In this document: one piece after another, positions 30,757-39,659 of the stretch
How the letters are laid out: every line of letters starts with the position of its first letter
Position numbering within the stretch: position 1 is the first letter of the stretch
Origin: Agreia sp. Leaf283
Lineage (GTDB): Bacteria; Actinomycetota; Actinomycetes; Actinomycetales; Microbacteriaceae
NCBI RefSeq assembly: GCF_001422485.1
Contig: NZ_LMNF01000003.1
Coordinates: 471,230-535,229 of the forward strand
Direction of reading: 5' to 3'
Length of the DNA: 64,000 nt
Made by a program: the position numbers and the translations under genes
The notes under the pieces: generated by a model
The model's database searches: none
Told to the model about the DNA's origin: nothing
Seen by the model: the letters and a program-made list of their open reading frames with translations, nothing else

Positions 30757-31440
30757 GTGGTCAGATTCACCCCATCCCCCGACGAGACAGTCGATGGTCC
30801 CGAGGGCGACGTCCCCGAGAAGACGATGGCTCCGGTCGCCTTTCTGTTCGGTTCGCCCGACGAACAGCCCCAGGCAGGTCGTCACCCTTCCGGCCCGGTC
30901 GCCGTGCCTGTTCTCGACACTGCCGGGCTCACGCCCGAGCAGGTCGACGAGCAGGAGCTGCAGCTCGCAGATCTCGAGAATCTCGTTGTGCGGGCCCTGG
31001 CGCGAAAAGACCTGTCCGAATGGCAGGTCACCGAGATCCTCGCGGCGAACGGGGTGCATTCCTCGGCATTCGAGGGCTTCCTCACGATCTATCGGTCGAA
31101 GGGGTATGTCGACGACTACGCCTTCGCAGAACGCGAGATCGAGCGCCTTCACCGGCGCAAGGGATTCGGCCGCAGCCAGATCCAGCGCGAACTCGGCGCC
31201 AAGCGCATCAGCCAGGAGATCGTCTCCGACCTGCTGACCTCCCTCGACGACGACGATGAACTCGCCCGCGCGCTCGAGCTCGCAGAGAAGAAGGCTCCCA
31301 GCCTTCTGCGTCTCGACCGGGCGACGGCGGAGCGCCGTCTCAGCAGCTTCCTGCAACGCAAGGGATATCCGTCCAGCGTTGTTCGTGACGCCGTCTCCAA
31401 GACGCTGGTGGCCGGCACGAGCACGGTTCGCTTCCGCTGA
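30757..31440 (+). CDS. recX: Regulatory protein RecX
   Basis: 227 residues from GTG 30757 with GAAAGG upstream. RecX binds the RecA filament and limits its activity. Residues 1-85 are a poorly conserved acidic extension. The RecX repeats start near residue 90: LVVRALARKDLSEWQVTEIL, YVDDYAFAEREIERLHRRKGFGRSQIQREL and RRLSSFLQRKGYPSSVVRDAV, given here as characteristic motifs rather than one run. It sits 40 bases after recA, the conserved arrangement, and is probably co-induced. Confidence 0.92.
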   Translation: MVRFTPSPDETVDGPEGDVPEKTMAPVAFLFGSPDEQPQAGRHPSGPVAVPVLDTAGLTPEQVDEQELQLADLENLVVRALARKDLSEWQVTEILAANGVHSSAFEGFLTIYRSKGYVDDYAFAEREIERLHRRKGFGRSQIQRELGAKRISQEIVSDLLTSLDDDDELARALELAEKKAPSLLRLDRATAERRLSSFLQRKGYPSSVVRDAVSKTLVAGTSTVRFR

Positions 31441-31475
31441 GAAGGCCCGGGGCCTGTCGCGTCCCGCGTCGAACG

Positions 31476-31481
31476 TAAACT
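31476..31481 (+). promoter_or_regulatory. -10 box of miaB (leaderless)
   Basis: TAAACT ends 6 bases before the ATG at 31488. This separates miaB-miaA transcription from the recA-recX unit. Confidence 0.62.
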
Positions 31482-31487
31482 GACACC

Positions 31488-33032
31488 ATGAGCAGCGTCA
31501 CCGCCCCGCCCCGCACACGAACCTACGAGGTTCGAACCTTCGGGTGCCAGATGAACGTCCACGACTCCGAGAGGCTGTCGGGGTCGCTCGAGGCGGCGGG
31601 CTATGTGAAGGCCGACCCCGGAACCGAGGCCGACACCGTCGTCATCAACACGTGCGCTGTGCGCGAGAACGCCGACAACAAGCTCTACGGCAATCTCGGC
31701 TATCTGGCCAGCGTGAAGCGCCGCCACGACGGCATGCAGATCGCGGTCGGCGGGTGCCTTGCCCAGAAAGACAAGAACACCATCCTCACCAAGGCCCCCT
31801 GGGTCGATGTCGTCTTCGGCACGCACAACATGGGATCTCTGCCCAGCCTGCTCGAACGCGCCCGGCACAACGGTGAGGCGCAGATCGAGATCCTCGATTC
31901 GCTCGAGACCTTCCCCTCGACCTTGCCCACGAAACGTGAGTCGACCTACAGCGGCTGGGTGTCGATCTCGGTCGGCTGCAACAACACCTGCACCTTCTGC
32001 ATCGTGCCCGCGCTGCGAGGCAAGGAGAAAGACAGACGTCCAGGAGACGTGTTGGCCGAGATCCAGGCCCTCGTCGACGACGGCGCCATCGAGGTGACCC
32101 TGCTCGGACAGAACGTCAACTCCTACGGCGTCGAGTTCGGCGACAGGTTCGCCTTCTCCAAGCTCCTGCGGGCGGCAGGAGCCATTCCCGGCCTCGAGCG
32201 CATCCGCTTCACCAGCCCGCACCCCGCGGCGTTCACCGACGACGTGATCGACGCGATGGCCGAGACTCCGTCGGTCATGCCCCAGCTTCATATGCCGCTG
32301 CAGTCCGGCTCGGATCGAATCCTCAAGGCGATGAGGCGTTCCTACCGCTCGGCCAAGTTCCTGGGCATCCTCGACCGTGTGAGGCAGCAGATTCCGCACG
32401 CGGCGATCAGCACCGACATCATCGTCGGGTTCCCGGGGGAGACAGAAGAGGACTTCGCAGAGACGCTGAGGGTCGTCGAAGAGGCGCGGTTCGCCACGGC
32501 CTTCACCTTCCAGTACTCGGTGCGTCCGGGAACTCCCGCGGCGACGATGCCCGAGCAGGTTCCGAAGGCGGTGGTGCAGGAGCGTTACGAGCGACTGGCC
32601 GCCCTGCAGGATCGCATCTCCTGGGAGGAGAACCAGGGGGTCATCGGCCGTGAGGTCGAGGTGCTCGTCGCCAACGGCGAGGGTCGCAAGGACTCCGACA
32701 CCCATCGGCTCAGTGGCAGGGCCGAGGATTCCCGTCTCGTGCACTTCGAGGTCACGGCCGAATCGACCGTTCCTCGACCCGGCGACATCGTCACCGTCGT
32801 CGTGACAGAGGCAGCACCGTTCCACCTGATCGCCGACTCCGACGGGCGGCCGCTCCGGGTCCGTCGCACGAGGTCGGGAGACGCGTGGGATCGCGCGGCG
32901 GCAGAGTCCTGCGGTGTCCCGGCACAGCCCAGCGGGTCCGCCTCGGCCGGGCCACGGCCCGTCTCGCTCGGCCTTCCGACGCTCCGCGTGGGCACCGTCC
33001 CCATCTACGACCTCGCCGACGGTGAGCGGTAG
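31488..33032 (+). CDS. miaB: tRNA-2-methylthio-N6-dimethylallyladenosine synthase
   Basis: 514 residues. MiaB adds the 2-methylthio group to i6A37 of tRNAs using two iron-sulfur clusters and SAM. The N-terminal UPF0004 domain shows the three cluster cysteines in [23 protein letters not shown] and VGGCLAQKD. The radical SAM motif is [12 protein letters not shown] near residue 165. The C-terminal TRAM domain includes [12 protein letters not shown]. About 60 C-terminal residues form a low-complexity extension beyond TRAM. It overlaps miaA, whose product makes its substrate. Confidence 0.95.
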   Translation: MSSVTAPPRTRTYEVRTFGCQMNVHDSERLSGSLEAAGYVKADPGTEADTVVINTCAVRENADNKLYGNLGYLASVKRRHDGMQIAVGGCLAQKDKNTILTKAPWVDVVFGTHNMGSLPSLLERARHNGEAQIEILDSLETFPSTLPTKRESTYSGWVSISVGCNNTCTFCIVPALRGKEKDRRPGDVLAEIQALVDDGAIEVTLLGQNVNSYGVEFGDRFAFSKLLRAAGAIPGLERIRFTSPHPAAFTDDVIDAMAETPSVMPQLHMPLQSGSDRILKAMRRSYRSAKFLGILDRVRQQIPHAAISTDIIVGFPGETEEDFAETLRVVEEARFATAFTFQYSVRPGTPAATMPEQVPKAVVQERYERLAALQDRISWEENQGVIGREVEVLVANGEGRKDSDTHRLSGRAEDSRLVHFEVTAESTVPRPGDIVTVVVTEAAPFHLIADSDGRPLRVRRTRSGDAWDRAAAESCGVPAQPSGSASAGPRPVSLGLPTLRVGTVPIYDLADGER

Positions 33033-33987
33033 CCGCCCGAGCGGTGACTCGACCGTCGCAGACGTGATCGCGGTCGTCGGGGCGACGGGCACGGGAAAAT
33101 CCGGCCTCGCACTCGACCTCGCAGAGGGTCTCGCGCATCGTGGCCTGGTCGCCGAGGTCGTCAATGCCGATGCGATGCAGTTGTACCGCGGCATGGACAT
33201 CGGAACGGCCAAGCTGTCGCTCGACGAGCGCCGGGGCATCCCTCATCACCTGCTCGACGTGCTCGACGTCACCGCCGAGAACTCGGTCGCCGACTACCAG
33301 GCGGCTGCTCGCACGGCGATCGACGCGATCCTGGCGAGGGGGCACGTTCCGATCCTGGTGGGCGGTTCGGGCCTGTACGTGTCGAGCGTCATCTTCGACT
33401 TCACCTTCCCGGGAACGGACGCCGTGATCCGGGCGCGCCTCGAGGCAGAACTCATCTCCCACGGTCCGGGAACGCTGTACCGGCGGCTTGCCGAGCGCGA
33501 CCGGCCCGCGGCCGAAGCAATCGGCTCGCAGAACGGGCGTCGCCTGGTGCGAGCTCTCGAGGTGTTCGAGATGACAGGAAGCACGCTGACGGGAACGCTA
33601 CCCGCGGCTCCCGTTGCCTGGCGCAGCTCGACCATCATCGGCCTCGAGATGCCGCGACCCGAGCTGGTCCTGCGCCTCGACGAGCGTGTGCAGGGCATGT
33701 GGCGAGACGGGATAGTCGAGGAGGCGCACCAGCTGCTCTCGGCGGGCCTCGACCCCCGAACCACGGCGGGCAAGGCGATCGGATACGCCCAGGCCCTCGC
33801 ACAGCTTGCAGGAGACCTCTCGGCCGACGAGGCCATCGAGTCGACGCAGGCACTCACGCGCCGATACGCGCGCCGACAGGTGGGCTGGTTCCGGCGGTAC
33901 GACTCGGCGCTGACACTGGATGCCCGTGACCCGGCCGCGTCGGCCCGGGCGCTCGACGAGACCTTAGGCTTGCATGATGGCGACTGA
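33022..33987 (+). CDS. miaA: tRNA dimethylallyltransferase
   Basis: 321 residues. MiaA transfers the dimethylallyl group to A37 of tRNAs reading UNN codons. The P-loop is [33 protein letters not shown] and PHHLLDVLD follow, then [11 protein letters not shown] and [12 protein letters not shown]. The tail has RRQVGWFRR, typical of the tRNA-binding end. The GTG at 33022 overlaps miaB by 11 bases; GTG 33064 is an alternative that removes 14 non-conserved residues, and neither has a clear ribosome site. The 3' end contains the dapF promoter. Confidence 0.93.
   Translation: MSGSRPSGDSTVADVIAVVGATGTGKSGLALDLAEGLAHRGLVAEVVNADAMQLYRGMDIGTAKLSLDERRGIPHHLLDVLDVTAENSVADYQAAARTAIDAILARGHVPILVGGSGLYVSSVIFDFTFPGTDAVIRARLEAELISHGPGTLYRRLAERDRPAAEAIGSQNGRRLVRALEVFEMTGSTLTGTLPAAPVAWRSSTIIGLEMPRPELVLRLDERVQGMWRDGIVEEAHQLLSAGLDPRTTAGKAIGYAQALAQLAGDLSADEAIESTQALTRRYARRQVGWFRRYDSALTLDARDPAASARALDETLGLHDGD
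33965..33970 (+). promoter_or_regulatory. -10 box of dapF inside miaA
   Basis: TAGGCT ends 6 bases before the ATG at 33977. It lies within the last codons of miaA and decides between two adjacent ATG codons. Confidence 0.5.
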
Positions 33988-34858
33988 ACTCCACTTCACC
34001 AAAGGGCACGGCACCGGCAACGACTTCGTGCTCTACACCGACGCCGACGGCACCAACGACCTGACCCCCGCCCAGGTCGCGGCCATCTGCGATCGGCACT
34101 TCGGCGTCGGCGCCGACGGGGTGATCCGTGCGGTCCGGTCACAGAACGTCGCAGACGGCCAGGCCGCACTCGCCGAAGATCCTGCCGCCGAATGGTTCAT
34201 GGATTACCGCAACGCCGACGGGTCGATCGCAGAGATGTGCGGCAACGGCATCCGGGTCTACGCCCGCTACCTCATCGACAACGGGCTCGTCGAGCTGAAT
34301 ACCGGTGACACGCTCGCGATCGGCACGCGGGCGGGAGTCCGAGACGTGCAGCGCAGCACCACCGGATTCCAGGTCGACCTGGGGCGGTGGCGACTCGAAC
34401 AGGGCGAACCCCTCGTGCGCGCCCGCAACCTGGCCGTGGCCCGTCCAGGGCAGGGCGTCAACGTGGGGAATCCGCATATCGTCGTCGCCCTCGCCGACGC
34501 CGACGAACTCGCGTCGGCCGACCTGACCTACATTCCGCAGGTCGACCCGGAGCCACGCGACGGAGCGAACATCGAGTTCGTTGTTCCCCACGAGCCCCTT
34601 GTCGCCGACGGCGTCGGACGCATCACGATGCGCGTTCACGAACGGGGTAGCGGAGAGACGCTCTCCTGCGGCACGGGAATCGCCGCTGCGGCCCTCGCCA
34701 CGAGGCATTGGGCCGGGCGTGGAGCGCCGAACATCTGGCGAGTCGACGTGCCGGGCGGAACGGTGGGCGTTCGCATGTTCGCCGCGGAGGACGGCGAGCA
34801 CGTCTCGCTGTCAGGGCCGGCCGAACTCGTCTTCGAGGGCGACCTGTCGCTGGCGTGA
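33977..34858 (+). CDS. dapF: Diaminopimelate epimerase
   Basis: 293 residues. DapF converts LL- to meso-diaminopimelate for peptidoglycan and lysine. The two active-site cysteines lie in [14 protein letters not shown] and [14 protein letters not shown], and [14 protein letters not shown] is the conserved N-terminus. The start is placed at the second of two tandem ATGs (33977, not 33974) because of the TAGGCT box 6 bases upstream. It overlaps miaA by 11 bases. It is convergent with the RsmC-like gene, with only 7 bases between them. Confidence 0.94.
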   Translation: MATELHFTKGHGTGNDFVLYTDADGTNDLTPAQVAAICDRHFGVGADGVIRAVRSQNVADGQAALAEDPAAEWFMDYRNADGSIAEMCGNGIRVYARYLIDNGLVELNTGDTLAIGTRAGVRDVQRSTTGFQVDLGRWRLEQGEPLVRARNLAVARPGQGVNVGNPHIVVALADADELASADLTYIPQVDPEPRDGANIEFVVPHEPLVADGVGRITMRVHERGSGETLSCGTGIAAAALATRHWAGRGAPNIWRVDVPGGTVGVRMFAAEDGEHVSLSGPAELVFEGDLSLA

Positions 34859-34865
34859 CGTCCGG

Positions 34866-35477
34866 TCAGGACGAGGCGCGAGCCCGAAGGACCCGGTAGC
34901 CCTTGTTCGTGGCGGCTCGGGTCACCTGGAGATCGTCGGGGAACTCCGCCTGAAGCCAGCGCTGGAGCGAATCGGAGCCGAGGTTGCGCTGCACGACGAG
35001 CCAGGCATCCGACCCGGTCTCGAGCCGGGGGAGCCACGTCTTCATGATGTTGTGCAGCTCGGCCTTGCCGACGCGAATCGGCGGATTCGACCAGATCGTC
35101 ATGAACCGCACGTCGTCGGGAACATCCGGCGCGAGGACGGCGTTGACATTGGTGAGGCCGAGGCGCTCGGCGTTCGCACGCACCAGATCGAGAGCCCGCT
35201 CGTTCACGTCGACCGCCCAGACCTGAGCCCGGGGCGACAGCAGGGCGAGCGTCAAGGCGACGGGTCCCCATCCGCAGCCCAGATCGAGCAGATTGCCACC
35301 GGGCGGGGGAGCCGGGGTGTTGGCGAGCAGCACCTGCGTGCCGGCATCGATGCGGTCGGGGCTGAAGACGCCGCCGGCGGTGACGAGCGAGTAATCCGTA
35401 TCGGCGAGGCGCACCGAGATCTCTCGTGGGATGAGCGGGCTCCCCGGGGTGGCCGAGAAATAGTGCTCATTCGTCAT
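34866..35477 (-). CDS. RsmC-like class I methyltransferase
   Basis: 203 residues. It has the MTS domain found in 16S rRNA (guanine-1207-N2)-methyltransferases: FSPDRIDAGTQVLL, motif I LLDLGCGWGPVALTLAL, and motif IV SNPPIRVGKAELH. It lacks the N-terminal pseudo-domain of E. coli RsmC, like most actinobacterial homologues, so the RNA target is inferred. The start at 35477 is supported by TACTGT 6 bases upstream on the minus strand (leaderless). It is divergent from hflX with a 32-base gap. Confidence 0.86.
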   Translation of the reverse strand: MTNEHYFSATPGSPLIPREISVRLADTDYSLVTAGGVFSPDRIDAGTQVLLANTPAPPPGGNLLDLGCGWGPVALTLALLSPRAQVWAVDVNERALDLVRANAERLGLTNVNAVLAPDVPDDVRFMTIWSNPPIRVGKAELHNIMKTWLPRLETGSDAWLVVQRNLGSDSLQRWLQAEFPDDLQVTRAATNKGYRVLRARASS

Positions 35478-35509
35478 AGAGGGACAGTAGCAAACGGGGA
35501 GGGATATCC

Positions 35510-37051
35510 TTGAGTCAGATGACCGAAAACACTGAAGCAACAACAGAGGCTCGCGACACCGACGACGTGGTCGCGAGAGTGCTCGCCAGGGCGGAGACGC
35601 GGGCGGCCGGCTATTCGCTGTTCACCAACTCGGCCGCCCAGGCCCTGCAGCGTGACACCACGGGCCGGGAGTCCGGATTCGACGGCGACCAGAGCGAGCG
35701 CGAGGACCGCCAGGCGCTTCGTCGTGTCGTGGGTCTCTCCACAGAGCTCGAAGACGTCTCAGAGGTCGAGTACAGGCAGCTCCGCATCGAGAATGTCATT
35801 CTCATCGGCGTATACACCCAGGGCAGTTTGACCGATGCCGAGAACTCCATGCACGAACTGGCCGCGCTGGCCGAGACCGCCGGAGCCGTCGTGCTCGAGG
35901 GTCTCCTGCAGCGCCGTCCGACACCCGACCCCAGCACCTACTTCGGCAAGGGCAAGGCGCAGGAGCTGCGCGACCTCGTACAGTCTCTCGGCGCTGACAC
36001 CGTCATCGCCGACAGCGAGCTCGCTCCCAGCCAGCGTCGTGCGCTCGAAGACGTGGTCAAGGTCAAGGTGATCGACCGCACGGCCGTGATCCTCGACATC
36101 TTCAGCCAGCACGCCAAGAGCCGCGAGGGCAAGGCGCAGGTCGAACTCGCGCAGCTCGAATACCTCCTGCCGAGGCTCCGAGGCTGGGGTGACTCCATGT
36201 CGCGCCAAGCCGGTGGCCAGGTGGGAGGCGCGGGCGCCGGAATGGGATCCCGCGGACCCGGTGAGACGAAGATCGAGCTCGATCGTCGCCGCATCCACAC
36301 GCGCATGTCGAGGCTGCGCAAGCAGATCGTCGAGATGAAGCCGGCGCGCGACGCGAAGCGGGCGAATCGCAAGCGCAACGCCGTGCCGTCGGTGGCGATC
36401 GCTGGTTACACCAACGCCGGAAAGTCGTCGCTGCTCAACAGGGTGACCCGCGCCGGTGTCCTCGTCGAGAACGCCCTGTTCGCCACGCTCGATTCGACCG
36501 TACGCAAGACCACGGCGAAAGACGGTCGGCAGTACACCTTCGCCGACACGGTCGGCTTCGTGCGCAATCTGCCCCACCAGCTCGTCGAGGCCTTCCGGTC
36601 GACCCTCGAGGAGGTCGCAGACGCCGACGTCATCATCCACGTCGTCGACGGCGCGCATCCTGACCCCGCGAGCCAGCTCGCGACGGTGCGCGACGTGATC
36701 GGCGAGGTCGGGGCGCGGGGCATCCCCGAGATCGTGGCCTTCAACAAGAGCGACCTGATCTCCGACAGCGATCGAATCGTGCTGCGCGGCCTCGAGCCAC
36801 GCAGCGTGTTCGTGTCTGCACGAACCGGCGAGGGCATCGCAGAGCTGCTCGAGATGGTCGAGCAGGCGCTGCCACGGCCGACCATCACGGTCGACGTGCT
36901 GCTTCCGTACGAGCGAGGCGACCTGGTCGCGCTGCTTCACGACCACAACACCGTGCTGAGCACCGACTACGAAGAAGGCGGAACCCGGGTGCGCGCGCTC
37001 GTCAACCCGGAGTACGAGCAGGCCCTCGAGGAGTTCGCGGTCGCCCGCTGA
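35510..37051 (+). CDS. hflX: GTPase HflX
   Basis: 513 residues. HflX splits stalled 70S ribosomes during stress. The N-terminal domain has LLQRRPTPDPSTYFGKGKAQELRD, whose key part is DPSTYFGKGK, and the glycine-rich linker GGQVGGAGAGMGSRGPGETK. The GTPase part has GYTNAGKSSLLNRV (G1), FADTVGFVRNLPHQL (G3) and FNKSD (G4). I start at TTG 35510 because GGGGAGGG lies 6 bases upstream; an ATG three codons later is 15 bases from it. It is followed by a strong hairpin shared with lexA. Confidence 0.94.
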   Translation: MSQMTENTEATTEARDTDDVVARVLARAETRAAGYSLFTNSAAQALQRDTTGRESGFDGDQSEREDRQALRRVVGLSTELEDVSEVEYRQLRIENVILIGVYTQGSLTDAENSMHELAALAETAGAVVLEGLLQRRPTPDPSTYFGKGKAQELRDLVQSLGADTVIADSELAPSQRRALEDVVKVKVIDRTAVILDIFSQHAKSREGKAQVELAQLEYLLPRLRGWGDSMSRQAGGQVGGAGAGMGSRGPGETKIELDRRRIHTRMSRLRKQIVEMKPARDAKRANRKRNAVPSVAIAGYTNAGKSSLLNRVTRAGVLVENALFATLDSTVRKTTAKDGRQYTFADTVGFVRNLPHQLVEAFRSTLEEVADADVIIHVVDGAHPDPASQLATVRDVIGEVGARGIPEIVAFNKSDLISDSDRIVLRGLEPRSVFVSARTGEGIAELLEMVEQALPRPTITVDVLLPYERGDLVALLHDHNTVLSTDYEEGGTRVRALVNPEYEQALEEFAVAR

Positions 37052-37091
37052 TCCGCAGAACCCATGAGGTCTCCCTCAGACCGAACACCGA

Positions 37092-37129
37092 GAAAGGGCC
37101 CCGGGCGAATGATCGCCTGGGGCCCTTTC
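37092..37129. terminator. Bidirectional terminator between hflX and lexA
   Basis: 17-bp arms (37092-37108 and 37113-37129) contain one mismatch that can pair as G-U. The loop is 4 bases. A GAAA/TTTC edge at the stem base gives weak T-tracts both ways. Confidence 0.85.
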
Positions 37130-37155
37130 CGTGTGAAGGGGGAGTCGCGTCTGCC

Positions 37156-37836
37156 TCAGCGAACCGAGCGAAGAACCGACACGACCTTGCCGAGCACCTG
37201 CGCGTGGTCGCCCACGATCGGTTCGAAGTTCGAGTTGCGGGGCAGGAGCCACGTGTGGCCGTCGCGCTGCCTGAACACCTTGACGGTCGCCTCGCCGTCG
37301 AGCATGGCCGCAACGATGTCGCCGTTCTCCGCCGTCTGCTGTGACCTGACCACGACGAAGTCTCCGTCGCAGATGGCGGCGTCGATCATGGACTCTCCCA
37401 CGACCTTCAGCATGAAGAGGTCTCCGCTGCCCACGAGCTGGCGGGGGAGAGGGAACACCTCCTCGACCTGCTGTTCCGCCGTGATCGGAATACCTGCGGC
37501 GATCCGACCCACCAGGGGCACGAGGGCCGCGTCGCCCATCGGCGCCGAGGACTCGGACGGTTCGCTGGTCTCCGTGGCCGAATCGGGCGTCGGGACGTCG
37601 ATCAGCACCTCCATGGCGCGTGGCCTGTTCGGGTCGCGCCGAAGGTAGCCGCTCAGTTCGAGCTGGTTGAGCTGGTGCGTGACGCTCGACAGCGACGCCA
37701 GGCCGACCGCGTCTCCGATCTCGCGCATGCTCGGCGGATATCCGCGCTGACTGACGGAGCGCTGCACGACCCCGAGGATGGCCAGCTGCTTCTCCGAGAG
37801 ACTCTTGCGTCGTCTCGTTCCACGTTCCGTGGTCAT
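37156..37836 (-). CDS. lexA: LexA repressor
   Basis: 226 residues. LexA represses SOS genes and cleaves itself when RecA is activated. The N-terminal winged helix has [21 protein letters not shown] and [20 protein letters not shown]. The cleavage site is Ala114-Gly115 in GRIAAGIP. The catalytic dyad is Ser149 in [14 protein letters not shown] and Lys186 in GEATVKVF. The ATG at 37836 follows AGGAGAA; a 33-residue upstream extension made largely of a 21-bp direct repeat is not part of the protein. It is divergent from the LysM gene, with a LexA-like box between them. Confidence 0.96.
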   Translation of the reverse strand: MTTERGTRRRKSLSEKQLAILGVVQRSVSQRGYPPSMREIGDAVGLASLSSVTHQLNQLELSGYLRRDPNRPRAMEVLIDVPTPDSATETSEPSESSAPMGDAALVPLVGRIAAGIPITAEQQVEEVFPLPRQLVGSGDLFMLKVVGESMIDAAICDGDFVVVRSQQTAENGDIVAAMLDGEATVKVFRQRDGHTWLLPRNSNFEPIVGDHAQVLGKVVSVLRSVR

Positions 37837-37893
37837 TTCTCCTGCTTTCCGGGCGGGTCGTTTGCGGGTGTGCCGGTCGCCGTCGACGAGCGA

Positions 37894-37934
37894 TGTCGGT
37901 GGCTGCTGATGCACTGTCGGTGGCTGGTGATGCA
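37894..37934. repeat. 21-bp direct repeat in the lexA leader
   Basis: Two copies of TGTCGGTGGCTGNTGATGCA (37894-37913 and 37915-37934) differ at one base. The 21-base period equals two helical turns. They lie between the lexA promoter region and its ribosome site. Confidence 0.85.
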
Positions 37935-37977
37935 ATTCATATCGACAGTCGAAACTGTATCCAACTCAGGGTGCAAA

Positions 37978-37993
37978 CAAAACACATGTTCGA
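37978..37993. promoter_or_regulatory. LexA-like box between lexA and the LysM gene
   Basis: CAAAACACATGTTCGA keeps one full SOS half-site (GTTCGA) and half of the other (AAC) at the correct spacing. Further TCGAAC half-sites lie at 38018 and 38032. Together they suggest LexA control of both divergent genes. Confidence 0.65.
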
Positions 37994-38023
37994 GTGTGTC
38001 GCGATATTTCTCGGCTTTCGAAC

Positions 38024-38052
38024 TTGATCTATCGAACATTCGAAGCTATATT
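38024..38052 (+). promoter_or_regulatory. Promoter of the LysM gene
   Basis: TTGATC (38024-38029), a 17-base spacer and TATATT (38047-38052). A TCGAACAT half-site falls inside the spacer. Transcription should start near 38059. Confidence 0.7.
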
Positions 38053-38063
38053 CGGAACACAGC

Positions 38064-38101
38064 TTCGTATCCGGTGCTCCCGGCCGAGCACCGGATACGA
38101 A
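38064..38101 (+). promoter_or_regulatory. 16-bp hairpin at the predicted 5' end of the LysM mRNA
   Basis: Perfect 16-bp arms (38064-38079 and 38086-38101) surround a 6-base loop. The stem begins about 5 bases after the predicted start and ends just before the ribosome site GGAGG (38109-38113). There is no T-tract, so it is not a standard terminator. Confidence 0.8.
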
Positions 38102-38119
38102 TTTCTCCTGGAGGTTGCC

Positions 38120-38467
38120 ATGACCGCTCTACCCGCTCCCACGACGAACACCGTCCACCTGCGCATCACGCGCCGTGGTCGCATCGTGCTCGCGGCGCTG
38201 GCGTCGCTTCCCCTTGTGGCCGCCTTGGTCGCCCTGGCCGTGTTCGGTGCGAACAGCGCCGTCGCCAGCGGCGCCGAGTCGTCCGCCGTTTCGCAGTCGT
38301 TCGACTACGTCACGGTGCAGGCGGGCGAGACCCTCTGGGGCATCGCAGAAGAGATGGCGCCGACGGCCGACCCGCGCGATGTCATCGCAGACATCGTGAG
38401 CCTGAACCAGCTTCCGTCTTCCGAGGTTCAGCCCGGCCAGCGTCTCGCCGTTCCCGGCAAGTACTGA
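38120..38467 (+). CDS. LysM membrane protein, probable SOS cell-division suppressor (DivS/YneA-like)
   Basis: 115 residues. A cytoplasmic N-terminus ending ITRRGR leads into one membrane helix (about 22-45). A LysM domain covers about 62-112 (YVTVQAGETLWGIAEEMA through PGQRLAVPGKY). A small anchored LysM protein divergent from lexA is the arrangement of SOS division inhibitors: yneA in Bacillus, divS in corynebacteria and Rv2719c in mycobacteria. The role is therefore inferred from context plus architecture. It should delay septation during DNA damage. The ATG at 38120 follows GGAGG; a 5' hairpin precedes it. Confidence 0.82.
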   Translation: MTALPAPTTNTVHLRITRRGRIVLAALASLPLVAALVALAVFGANSAVASGAESSAVSQSFDYVTVQAGETLWGIAEEMAPTADPRDVIADIVSLNQLPSSEVQPGQRLAVPGKY

Positions 38468-38511
38468 TCACCGTCGGCGCCGGGGCGCGTGGCGGGGTGG
38501 AGTAGTCGCAC

Positions 38512-38517
38512 TAAAAT
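38512..38517 (+). promoter_or_regulatory. -10 box of hisC (leaderless)
   Basis: TAAAAT ends 6 bases before the GTG at 38524. A leaderless his transcript leaves no room for a leader peptide or T-box. Confidence 0.62.
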
Positions 38518-38523
38518 CGTCAC

Positions 38524-39597
38524 GTGACCTCTCTCGAAGACCTCCCGATCCGTGACGACCTCAGGGGCAAGTCCCCCTACGGCGCACCGCAGAAGCACGT
38601 GCGCATCGAGCTGAACGTCAACGAGAACACGCACCCGATTCCTGAGCCGGTCGCACGAGACATCATCGAGTCCCTCGCCCGAGCGATTCTCACGATCAAT
38701 CGCTACCCCGATCGCGAGTTCTCTCAGCTTCGCGACGGCCTTGCAGAGTATCTCGGACAAGGACTCACGCGAGACAACATCTGGGCCGCCAACGGATCCA
38801 ACGAGATCCTGCAGCAGATCATGCAGGCCTTCGGCGGTCCGGGCAGGTCGATACTGGGCTTCCCGCCCACCTACTCGATGCACTCCATCATCGCCTCGGG
38901 AACGGGCACGACGTGGATCGGTGCCGAGAGGGACGCCGACTTCGAGATCTCTCCGAGCACGGCGGTCGCGGCGATTCGCGAGCACGATCCCGACATCGTG
39001 ATCTTCTGCTCTCCGAACAACCCCACGGGCACCCCGCTGTCGCTCGAGACGATCGAGGCCGCCTACGACGCCACAGACAAGATCGTCATCGTCGACGAGG
39101 CCTACGCCGAGTTCGCGCCCGCCGGTGCTCCGTCGGCGCTCACTCTGCTGCCGGGTCGTCCGCGACTGATCGTCTCCCGAACGATGAGCAAGGCGTTCGC
39201 GTTCGCGGGTGCGCGGCTCGGCTATCTGGCCGCCGACCCCGCGATCGCCGACGCGCTGCGCCTCGTTCGGCTTCCGTATCACCTGTCATCGCTGACGCAG
39301 GCGGCGGCGGTGGCCGCGCTGCAGCACTCCGCCGAGATGCTCGCCATGGTCGACGACATCGCGCACGAGCGCGATCGCATCGTCGAGCGGCTCACGGAGC
39401 TCGGCTACCACCCCTGGCCCACGTGGTCCAACTTCGTGCTGTTCGGGGGCGTCGAGAATCCCTCGGAGGTCTTCGAGACCCTGCTCGAGAAGGGCATCAT
39501 CATCCGCGACCTGGGCATCCCCGGTCACCTGCGGGTGAGTGCAGGCACGCACGCCGAGACCACGGCCTTCCTCGACGCGATGGCCGCGTTGTCCTGA
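38524..39597 (+). CDS. hisC: Histidinol-phosphate aminotransferase
   Basis: 357 residues. It converts imidazole acetol phosphate to histidinol phosphate. Class II aminotransferase marks are KSPYGAP near the start, ELNVNENTHPIP, WAANGSNEILQQI, SPNNPTGTPLS, VDEAYAEFAP and the PLP lysine in SRTMSKAFAFAGARLGY. The GTG start has no ribosome site but a good -10 box. hisB, hisH and priA follow; hisD, normally first in the actinobacterial operon, is not upstream. Confidence 0.94.
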   Translation: MTSLEDLPIRDDLRGKSPYGAPQKHVRIELNVNENTHPIPEPVARDIIESLARAILTINRYPDREFSQLRDGLAEYLGQGLTRDNIWAANGSNEILQQIMQAFGGPGRSILGFPPTYSMHSIIASGTGTTWIGAERDADFEISPSTAVAAIREHDPDIVIFCSPNNPTGTPLSLETIEAAYDATDKIVIVDEAYAEFAPAGAPSALTLLPGRPRLIVSRTMSKAFAFAGARLGYLAADPAIADALRLVRLPYHLSSLTQAAAVAALQHSAEMLAMVDDIAHERDRIVERLTELGYHPWPTWSNFVLFGGVENPSEVFETLLEKGIIIRDLGIPGHLRVSAGTHAETTAFLDAMAALS

Positions 39598-39647
39598 CTC
39601 CGGGCTCCGCCTGTCGGCAAGAACGGCAGGTGCGTCGTCGTCGTCGG

Positions 39648-39653
39648 TAAACT
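39648..39653 (+). promoter_or_regulatory. -10 box of hisB (possibly leaderless)
   Basis: TAAACT ends 6 bases before the ATG at 39660. GGAG within the gap could alternatively serve as a very close ribosome site. Confidence 0.5.
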
Positions 39654-39659
39654 GGAGAC

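Noticed and set aside
37837..37935. 33-residue N-terminal extension of LexA ([13 protein letters not shown])
   Set aside because: It is a translation of the 21-bp direct repeat; AGGAGAA places the start at 37836, giving normal LexA length.
37994..38119. Extended N-terminus for the LysM protein
   Set aside because: It would translate the promoter and hairpin region; GGAGG before 38120 fixes the start.
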